Origin: Dendrolimus kikuchii
Taxonomy: Eukaryota > Arthropoda > Insecta > Lepidoptera > Lasiocampidae
Length of the DNA stretch: 64,000 nt
Direction of reading: 5' to 3'
NCBI GenBank assembly: GCA_019925095.2
Contig: CM034389.1
Span: forward strand, 2,068,001-2,132,000
Shown here: positions 20,315-31,679 of the stretch, in pieces
How the letters are laid out: each line of letters begins with the position of its first letter
Position numbering within the stretch: position 1 is the stretch's first letter
Position numbers and translations under genes: made by a program
The notes under the pieces: model-generated
The model's database searches: none
What the model was told of the DNA's origin: nothing
What the model saw: only the letters and a program-made list of their open reading frames with translations

Positions 20315-20764
20315 TGTTACGAGTTGCGGGACTCGAGTTAAAATGCCGTTAGAATTATTATAGAGTTTATTGGAACTATACAAACACGTATAACACAGGT
20401 ACAAATATAACCGAACACAACAGATCGCGCAAAGTCCGTCACTAATAGATTACCGAATGTACACACGTCTCGCCTTGATCGTGGTTCTCGCTCGACTGCC
20501 CCTCTCCCTCAATCAGGCCATCGTTTTATACTGCACAAATGCAGTGTGCCCGCCCGGCAACGTGGACAGAATTTCCTAGAATCAGCTTGTACTTTATATG
20601 CGTAACACCTGGCTAATGATTACAGTAAACAATAGAACAATAGGCTGTTCTCTAGAAATGTATGCTAATAAATAAGTAAACAAAAGTAGACGATCATAGA
20701 AGAATTACAATAGTTTCAATGTTATTAGTTCAAATGCCGACGGGTAATAAATGTGCTTTAGACC
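20315..20764 (-). mobile_element. LTR of a Ty3/gypsy-type element, 5' end lost
   Basis: On the plus strand it starts TGTTACGAGTTGCGGGACTC (the 3' end of the sense LTR), preceded by ATAT. It matches the LTRs at 24174-24640, 41358-41703 and 42495-42963 through GGGTAATAAATGTGCTTTA, then ends before the sense 5' terminus. No primer-binding site or polypurine tract flanks it, so it is a truncated solo LTR. Confidence 0.8.
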
Positions 20765-21030
20765 CGTGCTTAATCCCTTTGAAAATGGTAAAAAAAGAAA
20801 AAAAATAATAGTAGGATGAAACCCATTGGAAAGGGAAGAGAATATGACAAAAATTAATTTAAAAAATTAATTAAAATTAGAATGATCCAATGACTTTTAG
20901 AATGTCATTATACATAAACTTTTTTTTTAATACTTTCTTTTTTTTTAAATCTCTATTTTTCTAAAGGCCTGAGCCTGCTGAGACTCCGGTTATAAATTTG
21001 TGGACTGTACTATTATGATGAATGATGAAC

Positions 21031-21368
<338 letters not shown>

Positions 21369-21379
21369 ACGCTCCCCAG

Positions 21380-21755
21380 TCTTGAAGCAGAATGCTTCAA
21401 ATGAAGTTCTTCAGCTGAAACTGTTGCAGCGAATTTATGTTGTTAGTTTCAAATTAACCTTGAGGATTTGACGTGAGTGACCGTCCAATTCGAAAATGAA
21501 ATGGGTAAGGTAAGTCAAGTCATGGGACGAGAGGCCTGGAATTTAAGATGACTTCTATTTGAGCCAAGCAAGTCATCAATTCTTCATCCTCTAAGTGGCT
21601 CAAACCCAAAATACGCCTTAAATGATGTTTTACGGATTTTATAGCCGATTTCCAAAGACCACCCTACGCAAGGGCGTAGGCAGGAATAAATTTAAAACAT
21701 ATACCTTTCATAGCCGCCTCGGAGCTTAAAGTAGACGAAGTCCTCTTAAGGAAAG
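21380..21755 (-). pseudogene. BEL/Pao integrase fragment
   Basis: The minus strand reads SSTLSSEAAMKGICFKFIPA, YALA-stop-GGLWKSAIKSVKHH, LRRILGLSHLEDEELMTCLA, QIEVILNSRPLVP and FRIGRSLTSNPQG. 'FIPA...GG.WE.A.KS.K.HL.R..G' and 'E.....Q.E..LNSRPL' are the C-terminal part of the BEL/Pao integrase core; the last catalytic Glu is expected in 'WE', where this copy has K. In-frame stops show it is dead. Confidence 0.8.
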
Positions 21756-21769
21756 AAGATAATTGGTTA

Positions 21770-22040
21770 CAATTTTATTAGTAATTATTGTGACTTTTTT
21801 TTCGATTTTATTCAATACTGACCTAATGTAAATTAAATTGACATTTTATTTATGTAATTTTCGTATAATTGTATATATTTTTTTTGTAATTAACTATTTG
21901 AGCCATTTTTTTTTATTATATAAATTATTTTTTATTGGAAACTTGATTGATACATGTATTAATTTTGTGTTTTATATTTTAGAATATAAATTATTGTATG
22001 TTTCCCAAACAAATTAAATAAATAAATAAAATAAAGGAAA
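21770..22040. other. AT-rich, no feature
   Basis: Runs of T and ATAAATAAATAAA; no other signal. Confidence 0.5.
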
Positions 22041-22452
22041 AATAATTTACGGGCGATCTGACGTCGGGAAGTGGAAGGGGGTGAGTTTTAAGGGTTTTAT
22101 GGTTTATCTCGATTTCCGGCAAAACTACAAGTCCTATGGAAAAAAGTTAAGTTGTAAGTAATAAAAAGATCTACAACATTTGTATTTACCCTTTTTTCAC
22201 ATAACCTCAAAATTTATGTGAAAAATTCAAATAACCATTTTTTTTAAATAGTGGAAAACCCCCCGATTTTGAAACCTTCTTCATTGGTTCTCCGCTCCTA
22301 TTGGTCTTAACGTGATGGTATATAGTCTATATATAGCCTTTCTCGACAAATGGGCTATCTAACACTGAAAGAATTTTTCAAATCAGACCAGTAGTTCCTG
22401 AGATTAGCGCGTTCAAACAAACAAATTCTTCAGCTTTATATATTAGTATAAG
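22040..22452 (-). mobile_element. Helitron-like element, 5' end only
   Basis: The right end reads (minus strand) TCTTATACTAATATATAAAG then CTGAAGAATTTGTTTGTTTG, a Helitron head. The left, CTRR end is not visible, so the left coordinate is approximate. Confidence 0.45.
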
Positions 22453-22738
22453 ATAAGATATAAGATAAAAGATAAAAGTATAAAAAAATCACGAAATTTG
22501 GTAAAGACTTGCCTTTTTGTGTCTCAAACACACTGTAATTTTTTTGATTTAAAATATTTATTTTTTCACTTTATTTTGACTTAATATTAAAAAACCACTC
22601 TAATTTTCAATCGAAAATTTTCGCGTCAAAATATTAGCTTTTTTAAAAAAGTCCGTGGGGTTTTTGTTCTTTGAAATCTATATTTTCTGATGGTGTAAAA
22701 AAATATATATTACTATGTTAAATGTTCTCAGAAAATTT

Positions 22739-23050
22739 ATCCCTGCAGGAACGGAGAAAGAATACAATTTCCTGCGGCCGGCCGGCCTGTCGTAAGAGGC
22801 GACTTAACAACCCACAGCCAGGTGGTAGGGCATTTGCCCGACTGGGCGGCTACCACCCCTGGTCTAAAGTATTTCGCACTAACAACCTTGAATTGTGTTC
22901 CGGCATTAGTGACCAGGTTCCAGTCTCCCTTAAGAGAGCATCAGCGCATTTGTAGCACCTTTGGTGTTGCAAATGTCCATAGGCGATGGTAACCGCTTTC
23001 CATCACGTGGGCCGTCTATCTGTCTGCTGATCTCCTGCAATAAAAAAAAA
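22739..23050 (+). mobile_element. S1 retroposon, full length
   Basis: From ATCCCTGCAGGAACGG to CTCCTGCAATAAAAAAAA. CTGCAGG replaces the usual GTGCAGG. Confidence 0.85.
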
Positions 23051-23345
23051 TGCAAAGAAACAACAGGTAGTAAGGCCCAGACCGTCCTAGCCCCCTCCCC
23101 ACTTTTCTATGAAATACCTTTTGATGGGATAAAATTTTCCGTAGGTCACTCAGGTATGTAAGTTATCGTAAAATAACAATAAATAGGCTATCTACGTATA
23201 AATTTTTGCGTTGAGCGTGCGTATGGTAAAAGCACACCTCTCTTGTCATTATGTCTGTTTGCCACGAAATCTGAACAGATGCGATAAGCCGAAAGGATGC
23301 GTACCTATCTTCATACAAAACTGGTGGCTGAATTGAACTGAATAA

Positions 23346-23852
23346 GGGCACCTCGCACTATGCGGTTAGCCGGAATACGGGCAGCGGTGCGGCTGACCGC
23401 AGGACGCGGTTGCGCTTGCGGTTAGCCGGGTGGCGGATAGCCGCAACCCGAACCGGAATGTGCGGTTAGAAACCGTCGTGGTTTGCGGTTGGGTAGACTC
23501 ATTTCCAAGATGGAAATTTTTATCCGAATATTCTGCGGATTTTGTGTTCCAATTGCTGGTCTATTTTGAATTTCAATTATAAATTTTTCCGTATCGAATA
23601 TTTAATGCGCTAGCGTCGATAAACACGTTCACCGTCAATGGTGGGCAACCGCAAACTAGCACTATCCGCGTAGTGTGTAGGGCAACCGTCCGGCTGGCCG
23701 TCAGTCGGGCCGCAGCGCTCAGAACATCCGGAGCGGTTGGCTGGTAGCCGCATCGCAGTGCGTATAAAAACGACTTTCTCGTACAAATATTAGATTACGG
23801 TCAGCCGCACGGCTGGCCGCATCGCGGCTAGCCGCATAATGCGTAGGTACCC
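23346..23852. mobile_element. PIF/Harbinger-type MITE
   Basis: TSD TAA at 23343-23345 and 23853-23855. Inverted ends GGGCACCTCGCACTATGCGG and (right, inverted) GGGTACCTACGCATTATGCG continue for about 55 bp. Three-base T(A/T)A duplications and GG(G)-starting ends fit PIF/Harbinger. Both subterminal zones are packed with GCGG(T/C)(T/C)AGCCG-like motifs. No transposase. Confidence 0.85.
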
Positions 23853-23855
23853 TAA

Positions 23856-24173
23856 ATGTATTTAGTCCCTAGTTGATTGTGTTAAGACTGCCTATTTGCG
23901 TCTAAGTATCGGAGTCCCAAAAAAAGCAAACATGCCCAGCGAAGTTATTAGGCAAATAGATAAAGTCCGACCCATTTTGGAGGCAAACTTTTTTCCATTC
24001 CGCCCCAAAAGTAAGGGGCTCGTTGATTTTGTTCATCAACTGTAAGTTCTGTTAACTAGGGCATCTTTTCAGAGCCATTCCAAGGTACTTTTGGGCCGTC
24101 AGTCTGTTGTGCTTCAGAAAAAAAACCTGGTTTTAATACATTTGTTCTAAGTTAACTGGTAATGTTATTATAA
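23856..24173. other. Unassigned intergenic DNA
   Basis: No supported feature. Confidence 0.4.
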
Positions 24174-24640
24174 TGTTGCAATTTGGGCCACCTGCATACC
24201 TATAGACAAAGCACATTTATTACCTGCCGGCGTTATAATAGCATTGAAACGATTTATGACTCTTTTGTTTACTTTGTGTTTAAAATTTGTAATTAGAAAT
24301 ACAGTCCATTGTGTCATCTTTAATAGCAAGCATTAGACAGGTGTGTCAAACTGATTCTAAGAAATCCGATCTATGCGGGCTGGCAGCCGTATTGTATCGG
24401 TGCAGTATAAAGCAATGGAGAGATCGGCAGTCAAGCGATAATCAGCAGCGAGACAAGACGTGTGTACATTCGATAATCTATATAGTGACGGACTTTGAGC
24501 GTGTTATTGAATCGCAGATTACGTTTGAACTGATTGTGTTCAGTTATATTTGTACCTGTGTTATACGTGTTTGTGTAGTTCTAATAAATTCTATAGTAAT
24601 TCCAACGGCATTTTTAATTCGTATATTTCAACTCGTAACA
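24174..24640 (+). mobile_element. Solo LTR (Ty3/gypsy type), intact ends
   Basis: Starts TGTTGCAATTTGGGCCACC and ends TTTCAACTCGTAACA, with a 4-bp TSD ATAA on each side (24170-24173, 24641-24644). A TATA-like GTATAAAG lies at about 24406 and AATAAA at about 24585, as expected for U3 and the poly(A) signal. Open frames inside are incidental. Confidence 0.85.
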
Positions 24641-25104
24641 ATAAGTTACGTTTTAACTGTTATAAGCGCGATAATATTATTCCGACGTTTCGGCCACTTT
24701 TCAGTAGCCGTGACTACGGAAGACAAAAATGCCAAGTGTCAATGAGTATTGTTAAAGTTTTATTTAGCCTACCGTCAACGTGATCATTTTAATTTTGTTT
24801 ATGGTTATTATTTAGTCTATGGGAGCCTAATTAATTTACCAGCGCTTCGCAAAATGTTGTGGCTTGAAGAGAAGAAGTGGCGCAAGAAACTCTTCAGTAA
24901 ACATGCCTAGCTCTAATTGATGCCTACTAAATAATTAAAATGAACAAGTTGGCGGTAGGCTAAATAAAACTTTAACAATACTCATTGACACTTGACATCT
25001 TTGTCTTCCGTGATCACGGCTACGGAAAATGGCCGAAACGTCGGAATAATAAAAATCAAATAAATTTCCGCGCTTAAAACTGTTAAAACATAGTTTTATT
25101 ATGT
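24641..25104. mobile_element. Fold-back element with ~190-bp arms
   Basis: Left arm (ACGTTTTAACTGTTATAAGC ... GCCTACCGTCAACGTG) and right arm (AACAAGTTGGCGGTAGGC ... CCGCGCTTAAAACTGTTAAA) are near-perfect inverted copies around a centre of about 120 bp. That centre resembles repeat F (GCTTCGCAAAATGTTGTGGC). The element directly abuts the solo LTR on the left and a Helitron on the right. Confidence 0.85.
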
Positions 25105-25105
25105 A

Positions 25106-25645
25106 CTAGCTGCGCCCCGCGGTCTCACCCGCGTGATGATGGAAAGTCGTTATATTTTGGATAATTCACACTATATTTTTATCCGCGCAGGAACGGAGAA
25201 AGAATACAATATCCTGCGGCCGGGCGGCCTGTCGTAAGAGGCGACCAAACAACCCACAGCCAGGTGGTAGGGCATTTGCCCGACTGGATGGCTGCCACCC
25301 CTGGTCTAAAGTATGTCGCCATAACAACCTTGAGTTGTGTTCCAGCATTAGTGACCAGGTTCCAGTCTCCCTTAAGAGAGCAGCAGCGCATTTGTAGCAC
25401 CTTTGGTGTTGCAAATGTCCATAGGCGATGGTAACCGCTTTTCAGCAAGTGGGCTGTCTGCCTGTCTGCTGAACTCCTGCAATAAAAAAAACTATATCTT
25501 TATAAATTATGTAATGTTATTCTGATGTGTAAGTTATATTATTGTAAAGTTTCATCAAAATCCATTCAGTAGTTTTTGCGTGAAAGAGTAACAAACATAC
25601 ATCCATATATTCTTACAAACTTTTGCTTTTATAATATTTATAGGA
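25106..25645 (-). mobile_element. Helitron (interrupted), minus strand
   Basis: On the minus strand: A|TCCTATAAATATTATAAAAG at 25645 and GCGGGTGAGACCGCGGGGCG then CAGCTAG|T at 25106. The GC-rich hairpin before CTAG is typical. An S1 copy interrupts it. Confidence 0.8.
25181..25490 (+). mobile_element. S1 retroposon nested in Helitron
   Basis: Complete copy with an A8 tail. Flanks ACTATATTTT (left) and ACTATATCTT (right) form a 9-of-10 direct repeat. Confidence 0.9.
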
Positions 25646-25724
25646 TTATAGGATATAGAGGCAGTTGTTTAATTGAGCTATTTAATCGACCATTTTTGGA
25701 TTTAACTAACTAACTCCGTTGGCT

Positions 25725-25890
25725 TAGTGACCCCAAGTGAGTCTTGTCCTCAGAGACGAGAGCACTAACTTTTCTCAGTCCTGTACAATGTCTTGCCAAT
25801 TGTAGGCTTGGAAATCGGCCAGGTCAGCTTCCATTCTATCTCTCCAACGATACTTAGGATAGCCACTTAGGTCGCCGACTAACTGGACGC
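25725..25890 (-). pseudogene. LINE ORF tail fragment (RYRWRDRMEADL)
   Basis: The minus strand reads LSGYPKYRWRDRMEADLADF, QAYNWQDIVQD, a stop, then EKLVLSSLRTRLTWGH. The 'RW.D..E.DL......W...A.DR..W......A.T..G' spacing marks the C-terminus of an APE-type LINE ORF. Confidence 0.6.
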
Positions 25891-26520
25891 TCTAAGTGTG
25901 CTTTTCTTGTGTGTAATGTAATGTAAGTTTGTAGGCAGATTAATAAAAATATGTAATCGAAATAAGCTGTAATTAAAGAAATAGATAAGTAAAGAACTGA
26001 CTTTTTTTATTGTAAATAGGTTTACGTTTGACCACGACCACGTCCAGTGTCGGACGATGATGCGATGTATAGCAAGTTTACGAAAATCGGAATGTACTAA
26101 CAAGTATGCAGCTTAAGAGCCATAATAATAAATAGCGCCTGCTGGTTTTAAATACTAATTTTCATCACGTGTGCCACTGTTTAGGTGCGCTCTGTGCTGG
26201 ATAAAGTAGGGAAAATAGATAGACAGGCATTTTATCATCGCTCGTCCCTGTAATGTATTCATCTTTACTGCCTCTTTGCACTGTTTATCCATGATCATTC
26301 GCAGTTTAGATGTATCTTATTTGGAGCATGTTTGACACAAACCAACAGAATGACAGTCAAAATATAAAAAAATGATACTGTTATAGTTTTTAAGCTTTAC
26401 GTTCTTTATTCTATTACATTCTTGTTTATAAATTCGCATCGTAGCGTTAATATTTACAGTAGTATTCTGTTTTTCAATAACGCGTCATATTTTCTTTGTT
26501 TTGTTTTATCTATTCGTAAG
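25891..26520. other. Unassigned intergenic DNA
   Basis: No supported gene or repeat in this stretch. Confidence 0.4.
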
Positions 26521-26524
26521 TCAC

Positions 26525-26625
26525 TGTAACGGCCCTGGCGGAAGACAAGCGCTGGTTGAATTAACCAGCATTATGCTGAGTTAGGATCAATTTAGAACTT
26601 CATTTCCTAGTTGTATTTTCTTATT
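26525..26625 (+). repeat. LINE 3' UTR-like block, copy 1
   Basis: Shares 'AGCATTATGCTGAG' and 'TCCAATTTAG/TCAATTTAGAACTT' with 30335-30500, where it precedes AATAAA. Confidence 0.5.
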
Positions 26626-26799
26626 TATAAGTATGTTTTGATTTATATGTAGTTCTAAAGGTTAAACTAGTTTCTTAGAAGCTTGTAAAATAAGATAATG
26701 ACATTGAAATTTTCAAATTTAATACTTTAACTTGTTTATAATAATTTTAACAATTCTTTTTTATTTATTTGAAATGTACACTTACTGAAATTATTTAAT

Positions 26800-27102
26800 T
26801 TTTTTATTTTTATTGCAGGAGATCAGCAGACAGGCAGACGGCCAACTTGATGGAAAGCGGTTGCCATCGCCTATGGACATTTGCAACACCAAAGTTGCTA
26901 CAAATGCGCTGCTGCTCTCTTAAAGGAAACTGGAACCTGGTCACTAATGCCGGAACATAACTCAAGGTTGTTATGGCAACATCTTTTAGACCAGGGGTGG
27001 TAGCCATCCAGTCGGGCAAATGCCCTACCACCTGGCTGTGGGTTGTTAAGTCGCCTCTTACGACAGGCCGCCCGGCCTTAAGAAATTGTATTCTTTCTCC
27101 GT
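26800..27102 (-). mobile_element. S1 retroposon, slightly 5'-truncated
   Basis: Lacks the terminal TCCTGCACGGAT: it ends TTCTTTCTCCGT, then A-rich flank. Confidence 0.8.
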
Positions 27103-27419
27103 AAAAAATTAATTTGGAAACTTTAGTGTAGGGTTATAGCTTCAAGACATTTAGTTAATGTAAGTATAAGCTGGTCATGTAAATGAAAAAACATACTGAA
27201 AATTTTATATTATGTAATACCTATTCATGTACCTATGTTTTTTTTTGCAAATGAAGATTGATTGATTGATTAGTATTTTAATAACGTGGGTTGAATTAGT
27301 AAGAGCATACCTTTAGTTTTTATCACCTTTTATGAATATTGTTACAATTACATTGTAATAAAGATGTATGGAAACATCGAGTAGAAATTGTATTATCGAG
27401 TGAATCGTATGGTGAAACG

Positions 27420-27450
27420 TAATCAAATCAAATCAAATCAAATCATTTTT
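27420..27450. repeat. Short (AATCA)n tandem at a repeat start
   Basis: Five AATCA/ATCAA units followed by TTTTTATTGCGAACTAAG. The arrangement resembles the head of repeat F. Confidence 0.7.
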
Positions 27451-27559
27451 ATTGCGAACTAAGTGTAATACATAGGTCTTATTCAATATAGCTGAGAACT
27501 TATTACTTAGCTGGCCTTTTATAGCATCGCAATATAAAATTACTTAACCTATTAACGTA

Positions 27560-28175
27560 TCAATATGTCTGATATTTTACATATAATAAAATTTAAATAC
27601 TTATGTGAAAGTGTTAGTACCTGAATTTTTGATTGCTGCAAAAAATTGCAAATAAAAGAATAAAAAATAAAACTTTACTGAAATATTGATAATAATATGT
27701 TGTCAACGATAATAGGTATTGCTATTAAAATTTGCTAGGGGCTATAAATTTACTAACGATCGCGCATGTTTTTCATTATAAGTAAAATAATTAAAAATGC
27801 TTCAGAAGCAGTGGTAAACTTAGATTTTGTAGGCTTCTTTAAAAACCTTAAAGAAGCCTACAAACTGACTTTAACTCAATATGAATAAGACCGATAGACG
27901 TTCAATAAATTACTTGTAAGGTTGAACTTTGAAATAGCATATATTAATTTTCACTGTATTATCGTCTTTATGCAATGAAGTCAGCTTGAGCTATTACCAA
28001 GTCGCAAAAATCCCCGAAAGAACCATAGAATACTGCGCAGTATCTGTATAATACTACAATAAATCTTTTTCGTGTTACTTTTATTTATTCGTACTGTTTT
28101 GACCTTCACGGGCTTGGACGAACCGTGACGATTATAACTACTGTTACCTAACTATAGTGTAAAATTATAGGAGTT
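27560..28175. other. Unassigned DNA with one perfect hairpin
   Basis: Only the 17-bp-stem hairpin at 27826-27864 stands out. Confidence 0.5.
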
Positions 28176-28176
28176 A

Positions 28177-28385
28177 TCTATACTTCTATACTAATATTAT
28201 AAAGAGGTAAAGTTTGTGAGTTTGTGACGTTGTAGGGGGTAATCTCTGGATCTACTAAACCGATTTTAAAAATTCTTTTACTGTTCGAAAGCTACGTTAA
28301 CAGGGAGTGTCATAGGCTATATAACATGACGTTATATACCACGGGAGCGGGACAGAGCGCGGGTGAAACCACGCCGGGCCGCTAG
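28177..28385 (+). mobile_element. Helitron H1, 209 bp
   Basis: A|TCTATACTTCTATACTAATA to GCCGGGCCGCTAG|T, with GC-rich sequence before CTAG. A second copy (34774-35304, minus) shares both ends. Confidence 0.8.
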
Positions 28386-28391
28386 TATTAT

Positions 28392-28947
28392 AATACATAC
28401 ATACATACATAACTTCACGCCAGTTCCCTTGCGGGGTAGGCACGAACAACAGAGGGCCATTTAGGCTTATTCTTACACACCTCACTTGCTTCTTTGACAT
28501 TCATAACTCTTGTCATGCACGCTCGTCTGTTTTTAAGGCTCCTGACATCACCCTCCGCTAGTACACGATCAATTTGATCATGGAAGGTGTGTCGTGGCCT
28601 TCCACGACTTCTGCATCCATCCACTTTTGCATTGTATATCTGTTTAGTCATTCTTTCATCATGCATTCTTTCCACATGCCCGAACCACCGGAGCATTCCT
28701 TTCCTTACCTTCACCCTGACACTTTCATTCAGACCAACTCTCTTCCTTACTTCGGTATTACGAACGCGGTCCGCGCGCGTCACTCCGCAGATTTTGCGCA
28801 GTGCTCGCATCTCGACCGCGTTTACTCTACTTTCATGCTCTCTCTTCCATACCCAACTCTCGCTTCCATACGTGAGCGTAGGTACCAGCACCGCGTTGTG
28901 TACGGCGAGCTGGGCCTTCTGGCTGAGGTTCTTAGCGCCTAGAAGTA
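28392..28947 (-). pseudogene. LINE-A, copy g
   Basis: The minus strand is open for 158 codons: VPTLTYGSESWVWKREHESR, VNAVEMRALRKICGVTRADR and on to RELA-stop. It is preceded by LGAKNLSQKAQLAVHNAV in an adjoining frame. The tail (TATG)n touches the Helitron H1 end. Only a 5-bp candidate TSD (TAATA) is visible. Confidence 0.85.
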
Positions 28948-29097
28948 ATAAATATTTATTAAGTATGAAATTTAGTTATCTTTAGTGTACTGCTTATTTA
29001 GTGTAATTTAGTTTACTAAACAAGCAGATTTGGCTCCCATTTTTTTTTAAATTGTTGTAATGTTCATATTTGGCTCTTTGGCTAATAAGTTTGCCGA

Positions 29098-29287
29098 CCA
29101 CTGGTCTAGAGTATGCCGCCTTAACAATCTTGAGTTGTGTTCCGCCATTAGTGGCCAAGTTCCAGTCCCCCTTTAGAGAGTGGCAGCACACTGGTAACAC
29201 GTTTGGTGTTACAAATGTCCATAGGCGATGGTAACCGCTTTCTATAATGTGGGCCGTCAGCCCGTGCTGTTCTCTAGCGACAAAAAA
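29098..29287 (+). mobile_element. S1 retroposon, 5'-truncated and diverged
   Basis: Sense-strand 3' half from CTGGTCTAGAGTATGCCGCC to CTAGCGACAAAAAATACC, with an altered tail (GCGACAAAAAA). Confidence 0.7.
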
Positions 29288-29339
29288 TACCATTTTCCGA
29301 CATAAGCATGATATAAACGTATATTTCCTAATTCATTAA

Positions 29340-29406
29340 AATCTCTTAATACTCTAGACTGGGAGTCTAGAGTACTAATTAGTAATTAGACTAGTAATTA
29401 AGAGAT
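29340..29406. repeat. Nested perfect hairpin
   Basis: TACTCTAGACT-GGG-AGTCTAGAGTA is a perfect 11-bp stem with a 3-base loop. The outer phrase ATCTCTTAAT...ATTAAGAGAT adds a second inverted pair. Confidence 0.85.
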
Positions 29407-29659
29407 CGCAAGAGATAACTGAACTTTAAGAATTTGATTTTTATACTTCGCTTCTTTCCCCTCGTGTTCCATGAAATTAATTCTAGCTGTATGTATAATC
29501 ATTTAGATATTTCAGCGTTCATATTTTATTATTAAAGTTTGCAGGTGGCGTTAACTGCTTTTAAATAACTTTTTGTAAGGCTGCAGTGCGATTGACGACT
29601 TACAGCGATTAATGGATTTGTTAATTTTCGTGATTTTTGATACCTTAATAAAAAGTTAG

Positions 29660-29960
29660 GTGTTTCTATTATGGATAAAATCAGAAATGAGGACATCCGT
29701 AAGAGATTAGCAAGTTGAAGTGGCAGTGGGCCGGTCACGTCTGCCGCAGGACCGATGGCCGATGGAGCAGACGAGTCCTGGAGTGGAGACCGCGTCTCGG
29801 TAAACGTAGTAAGGACTCCTTCCAGCCCGATGAACCGATGACCTATGCAAGATTGCCGGCAGGGGCTGGATGAGGAAGACGGGAGACCGGGATATGTGGC
29901 GCGTACTTGGGGAGGCCTACGTCCACCAGTGGACAGAAATTGGTTGAAGTAGAAGAAGAA
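29660..29960 (+). pseudogene. LINE-C tail, plus strand
   Basis: Across frames: IRNEDIRKRLAS.KWQWAGHVCRRT, RWSRRVLEWRPRLGKR, GWMRKTGDRDMWRVLGEAYV and HQWTEIG-stop. The tail is AGTAGAAGAAGAATAATAAAA. Confidence 0.75.
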
Positions 29961-29981
29961 TAATAAAATAAAGATGTTGGA

Positions 29982-30155
29982 ATAATATCCCTCCACTTAT
30001 TAGAAATGTAACGTCAATATCGTTGTTTAGGTTCAAACTCAAGACATTTCTAAATGCTCATCAAAACGCACAATGTGATCTCAGGCACGACACAAGTGCT
30101 ATATGACTATGAATTTATTCATTTTATTGTAATAAAATTTGGTTAATTTATAGAT
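29982..30155 (+). pseudogene. LINE ORF2 C-terminus fragment (WNNIPPLIRN)
   Basis: Reads WNNIPPLIRNVTSISLFRFK, LKTFLNAHQNAQCDLRHDTS, AI-stop: the 'LWN.LP..IR...S...F+..LK..L' pattern of Jockey/CR1-type C-termini. The 3' UTR block at 30335-30500 may belong to the same copy, split by (TA)n. Confidence 0.65.
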
Positions 30156-30204
30156 AGATATATGTTATTTTATATATGTAGGTATTACGTTTTTAAATTA
30201 TTGC

Positions 30205-30208
<4 letters not shown>

Positions 30209-30271
<63 letters not shown>
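30209..30271. repeat. (TA)n microsatellite
   Basis: About 30 TA units with one TG interruption. Confidence 0.95.
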
Positions 30272-30334
30272 TTCATTGAACTTTAACAAACTACATTATA
30301 CTATATATTTTGTTGTTGTTATGTGTTGTATTGT

Positions 30335-30500
30335 CCACCGTGACTTCACTTCCTGGTCCAAGACGGAAGAACAGCGCTAGTCCTTGTTGGCTAGCATTAT
30401 GCTGAGACTGGGTCCAATTTAGGACTTATTTTGTTTTTTTTCTATTTATATATACTTAGTTTTTGTCCTAAATAAAATATTTTCTTTCTTTCTTTAAAAA
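30335..30500 (+). repeat. LINE 3' UTR-like block, copy 2
   Basis: AGCATTATGCTGAGACTGGG then TCCAATTTAGGACTTATTTT, a poly(A) signal AATAAA at 30470 and a CTTT-rich end. Confidence 0.5.
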
Positions 30501-30655
30501 ATTTTGTTCTTAATATTGTTTTATTGTTATAATAGCTGCAAAAATCATACAGTTATAAGGCACAAAAAAATTTAGCAGAATACTGATATTAGACGGATAG
30601 ACCAAATTAAACCAATTTGGTTGAATTTATTAATTTAATTTAATATTTATTAATT

Positions 30656-30967
30656 ATCCGTGCAGGAACGGAGAAAGAATACAATTTCCTGCGGCCGGGC
30701 GGCCTGTCGTAAGAGGCGACTTAACAATCCACAGCCAGGTGGTAGGGCATTTGCCCGACTGGATGGCTACCACCCCTGCTCTAAAATATGTCACCATAAC
30801 AACCCTGTGTTGTGTTCCAGCATTAGTGACCAGGTTCCGGTCTCCCTTAAGAGAGCAGCAGCGCATTTGTAGCAACTTTGGTGTTGCAAATGTCTATAGG
30901 CGATGGTAACCACTTTCCATCAAGTGGGCCGTCTGCCTGTCTGCTGATCTCCTGCAATAAAAAAAAA
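30656..30967 (+). mobile_element. S1 retroposon, full length
   Basis: ATCCGTGCAGG to GATCTCCTGCAATAAAAAAA. AATTAT occurs on both sides (6-bp candidate TSD). Confidence 0.85.
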
Positions 30968-31014
30968 TTATATAAAATAAAAAACATGACAGTAATAAAA
31001 GAATATATTAATTG

Positions 31015-31071
31015 TATAATATTTTCTTAAGTTTTCGCGACTTGTATACATAATAAAACGTAGTTTTATTA
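31015..31071. mobile_element. Miniature fold-back element (57 bp)
   Basis: Contains only the head (TAATATTTTCTTAAGTTTTC, CGACTTGTATACATAATAAAAC) and the end (GTAGTTTTATT) of the fold-back family. The flanks TATATTAATTG and TATATTGATTG form an 11-bp repeat with one mismatch. Confidence 0.75.
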
Positions 31072-31083
31072 TATATTGATTGT

Positions 31084-31375
31084 GTTTAGCAGACAGGTAG
31101 ATGACCCACCAGACGGAAAGCGGTTAACATCGCCTATGGATACGTGACACCAAAGGTGTTAACAATGTGCTGCTGCTCCCTAAAGGTAGACTGGTTACTT
31201 AGCTACTGATGCCGGTACACAACTCGAAGTTGTTATGGCGGCATACTCTAGACCAGGGGTGGTAGCCATCCAGATGGGCACATACCCTACCACCTGGCTG
31301 TGGGTTGTTTTATCGCCTCTTACGACAGGCCGCCCAGCCGCAGGAAATTGTATTCGTTCTCAGTTCCTGCACGGA
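31084..31375 (-). mobile_element. S1 retroposon, diverged
   Basis: Near full length (TTAGCAGACAGGTAGATGACC to CAGTTCCTGCACGGAT), with more substitutions than most. The T-run is lost. Confidence 0.8.
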
Positions 31376-31679
31376 TAAAATTATTCGTCCGCCGTGTATA
31401 ACGTCACACCGTACGCAGCCTACATCGTTTGAATATGCCACCGCTTATCTTTCATCGCGTGCATTTAGACCGACGCCGTACCCATTGTGGTGATCACAAT
31501 AGCGTATAGAATTTTCTACTCGTGACCACAATTACGCAGGTTGACGCTTCAACAATAAGTTTAATTGATATTTTATACGAGACATTATGTGTTGGAATAT
31601 TTGTGTATGTACCTTTAGTTTGTTTAATTACTCAATACGAATCCAAAGTTTAATTGCAGGTGGTTTTGTTGTCATACAC

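Noticed and set aside
24311..24745. 144-codon ORF with hydrophobic C-terminus
   Set aside because: Lies within the solo LTR and runs into the fold-back arm; not conserved in the other LTR copies.
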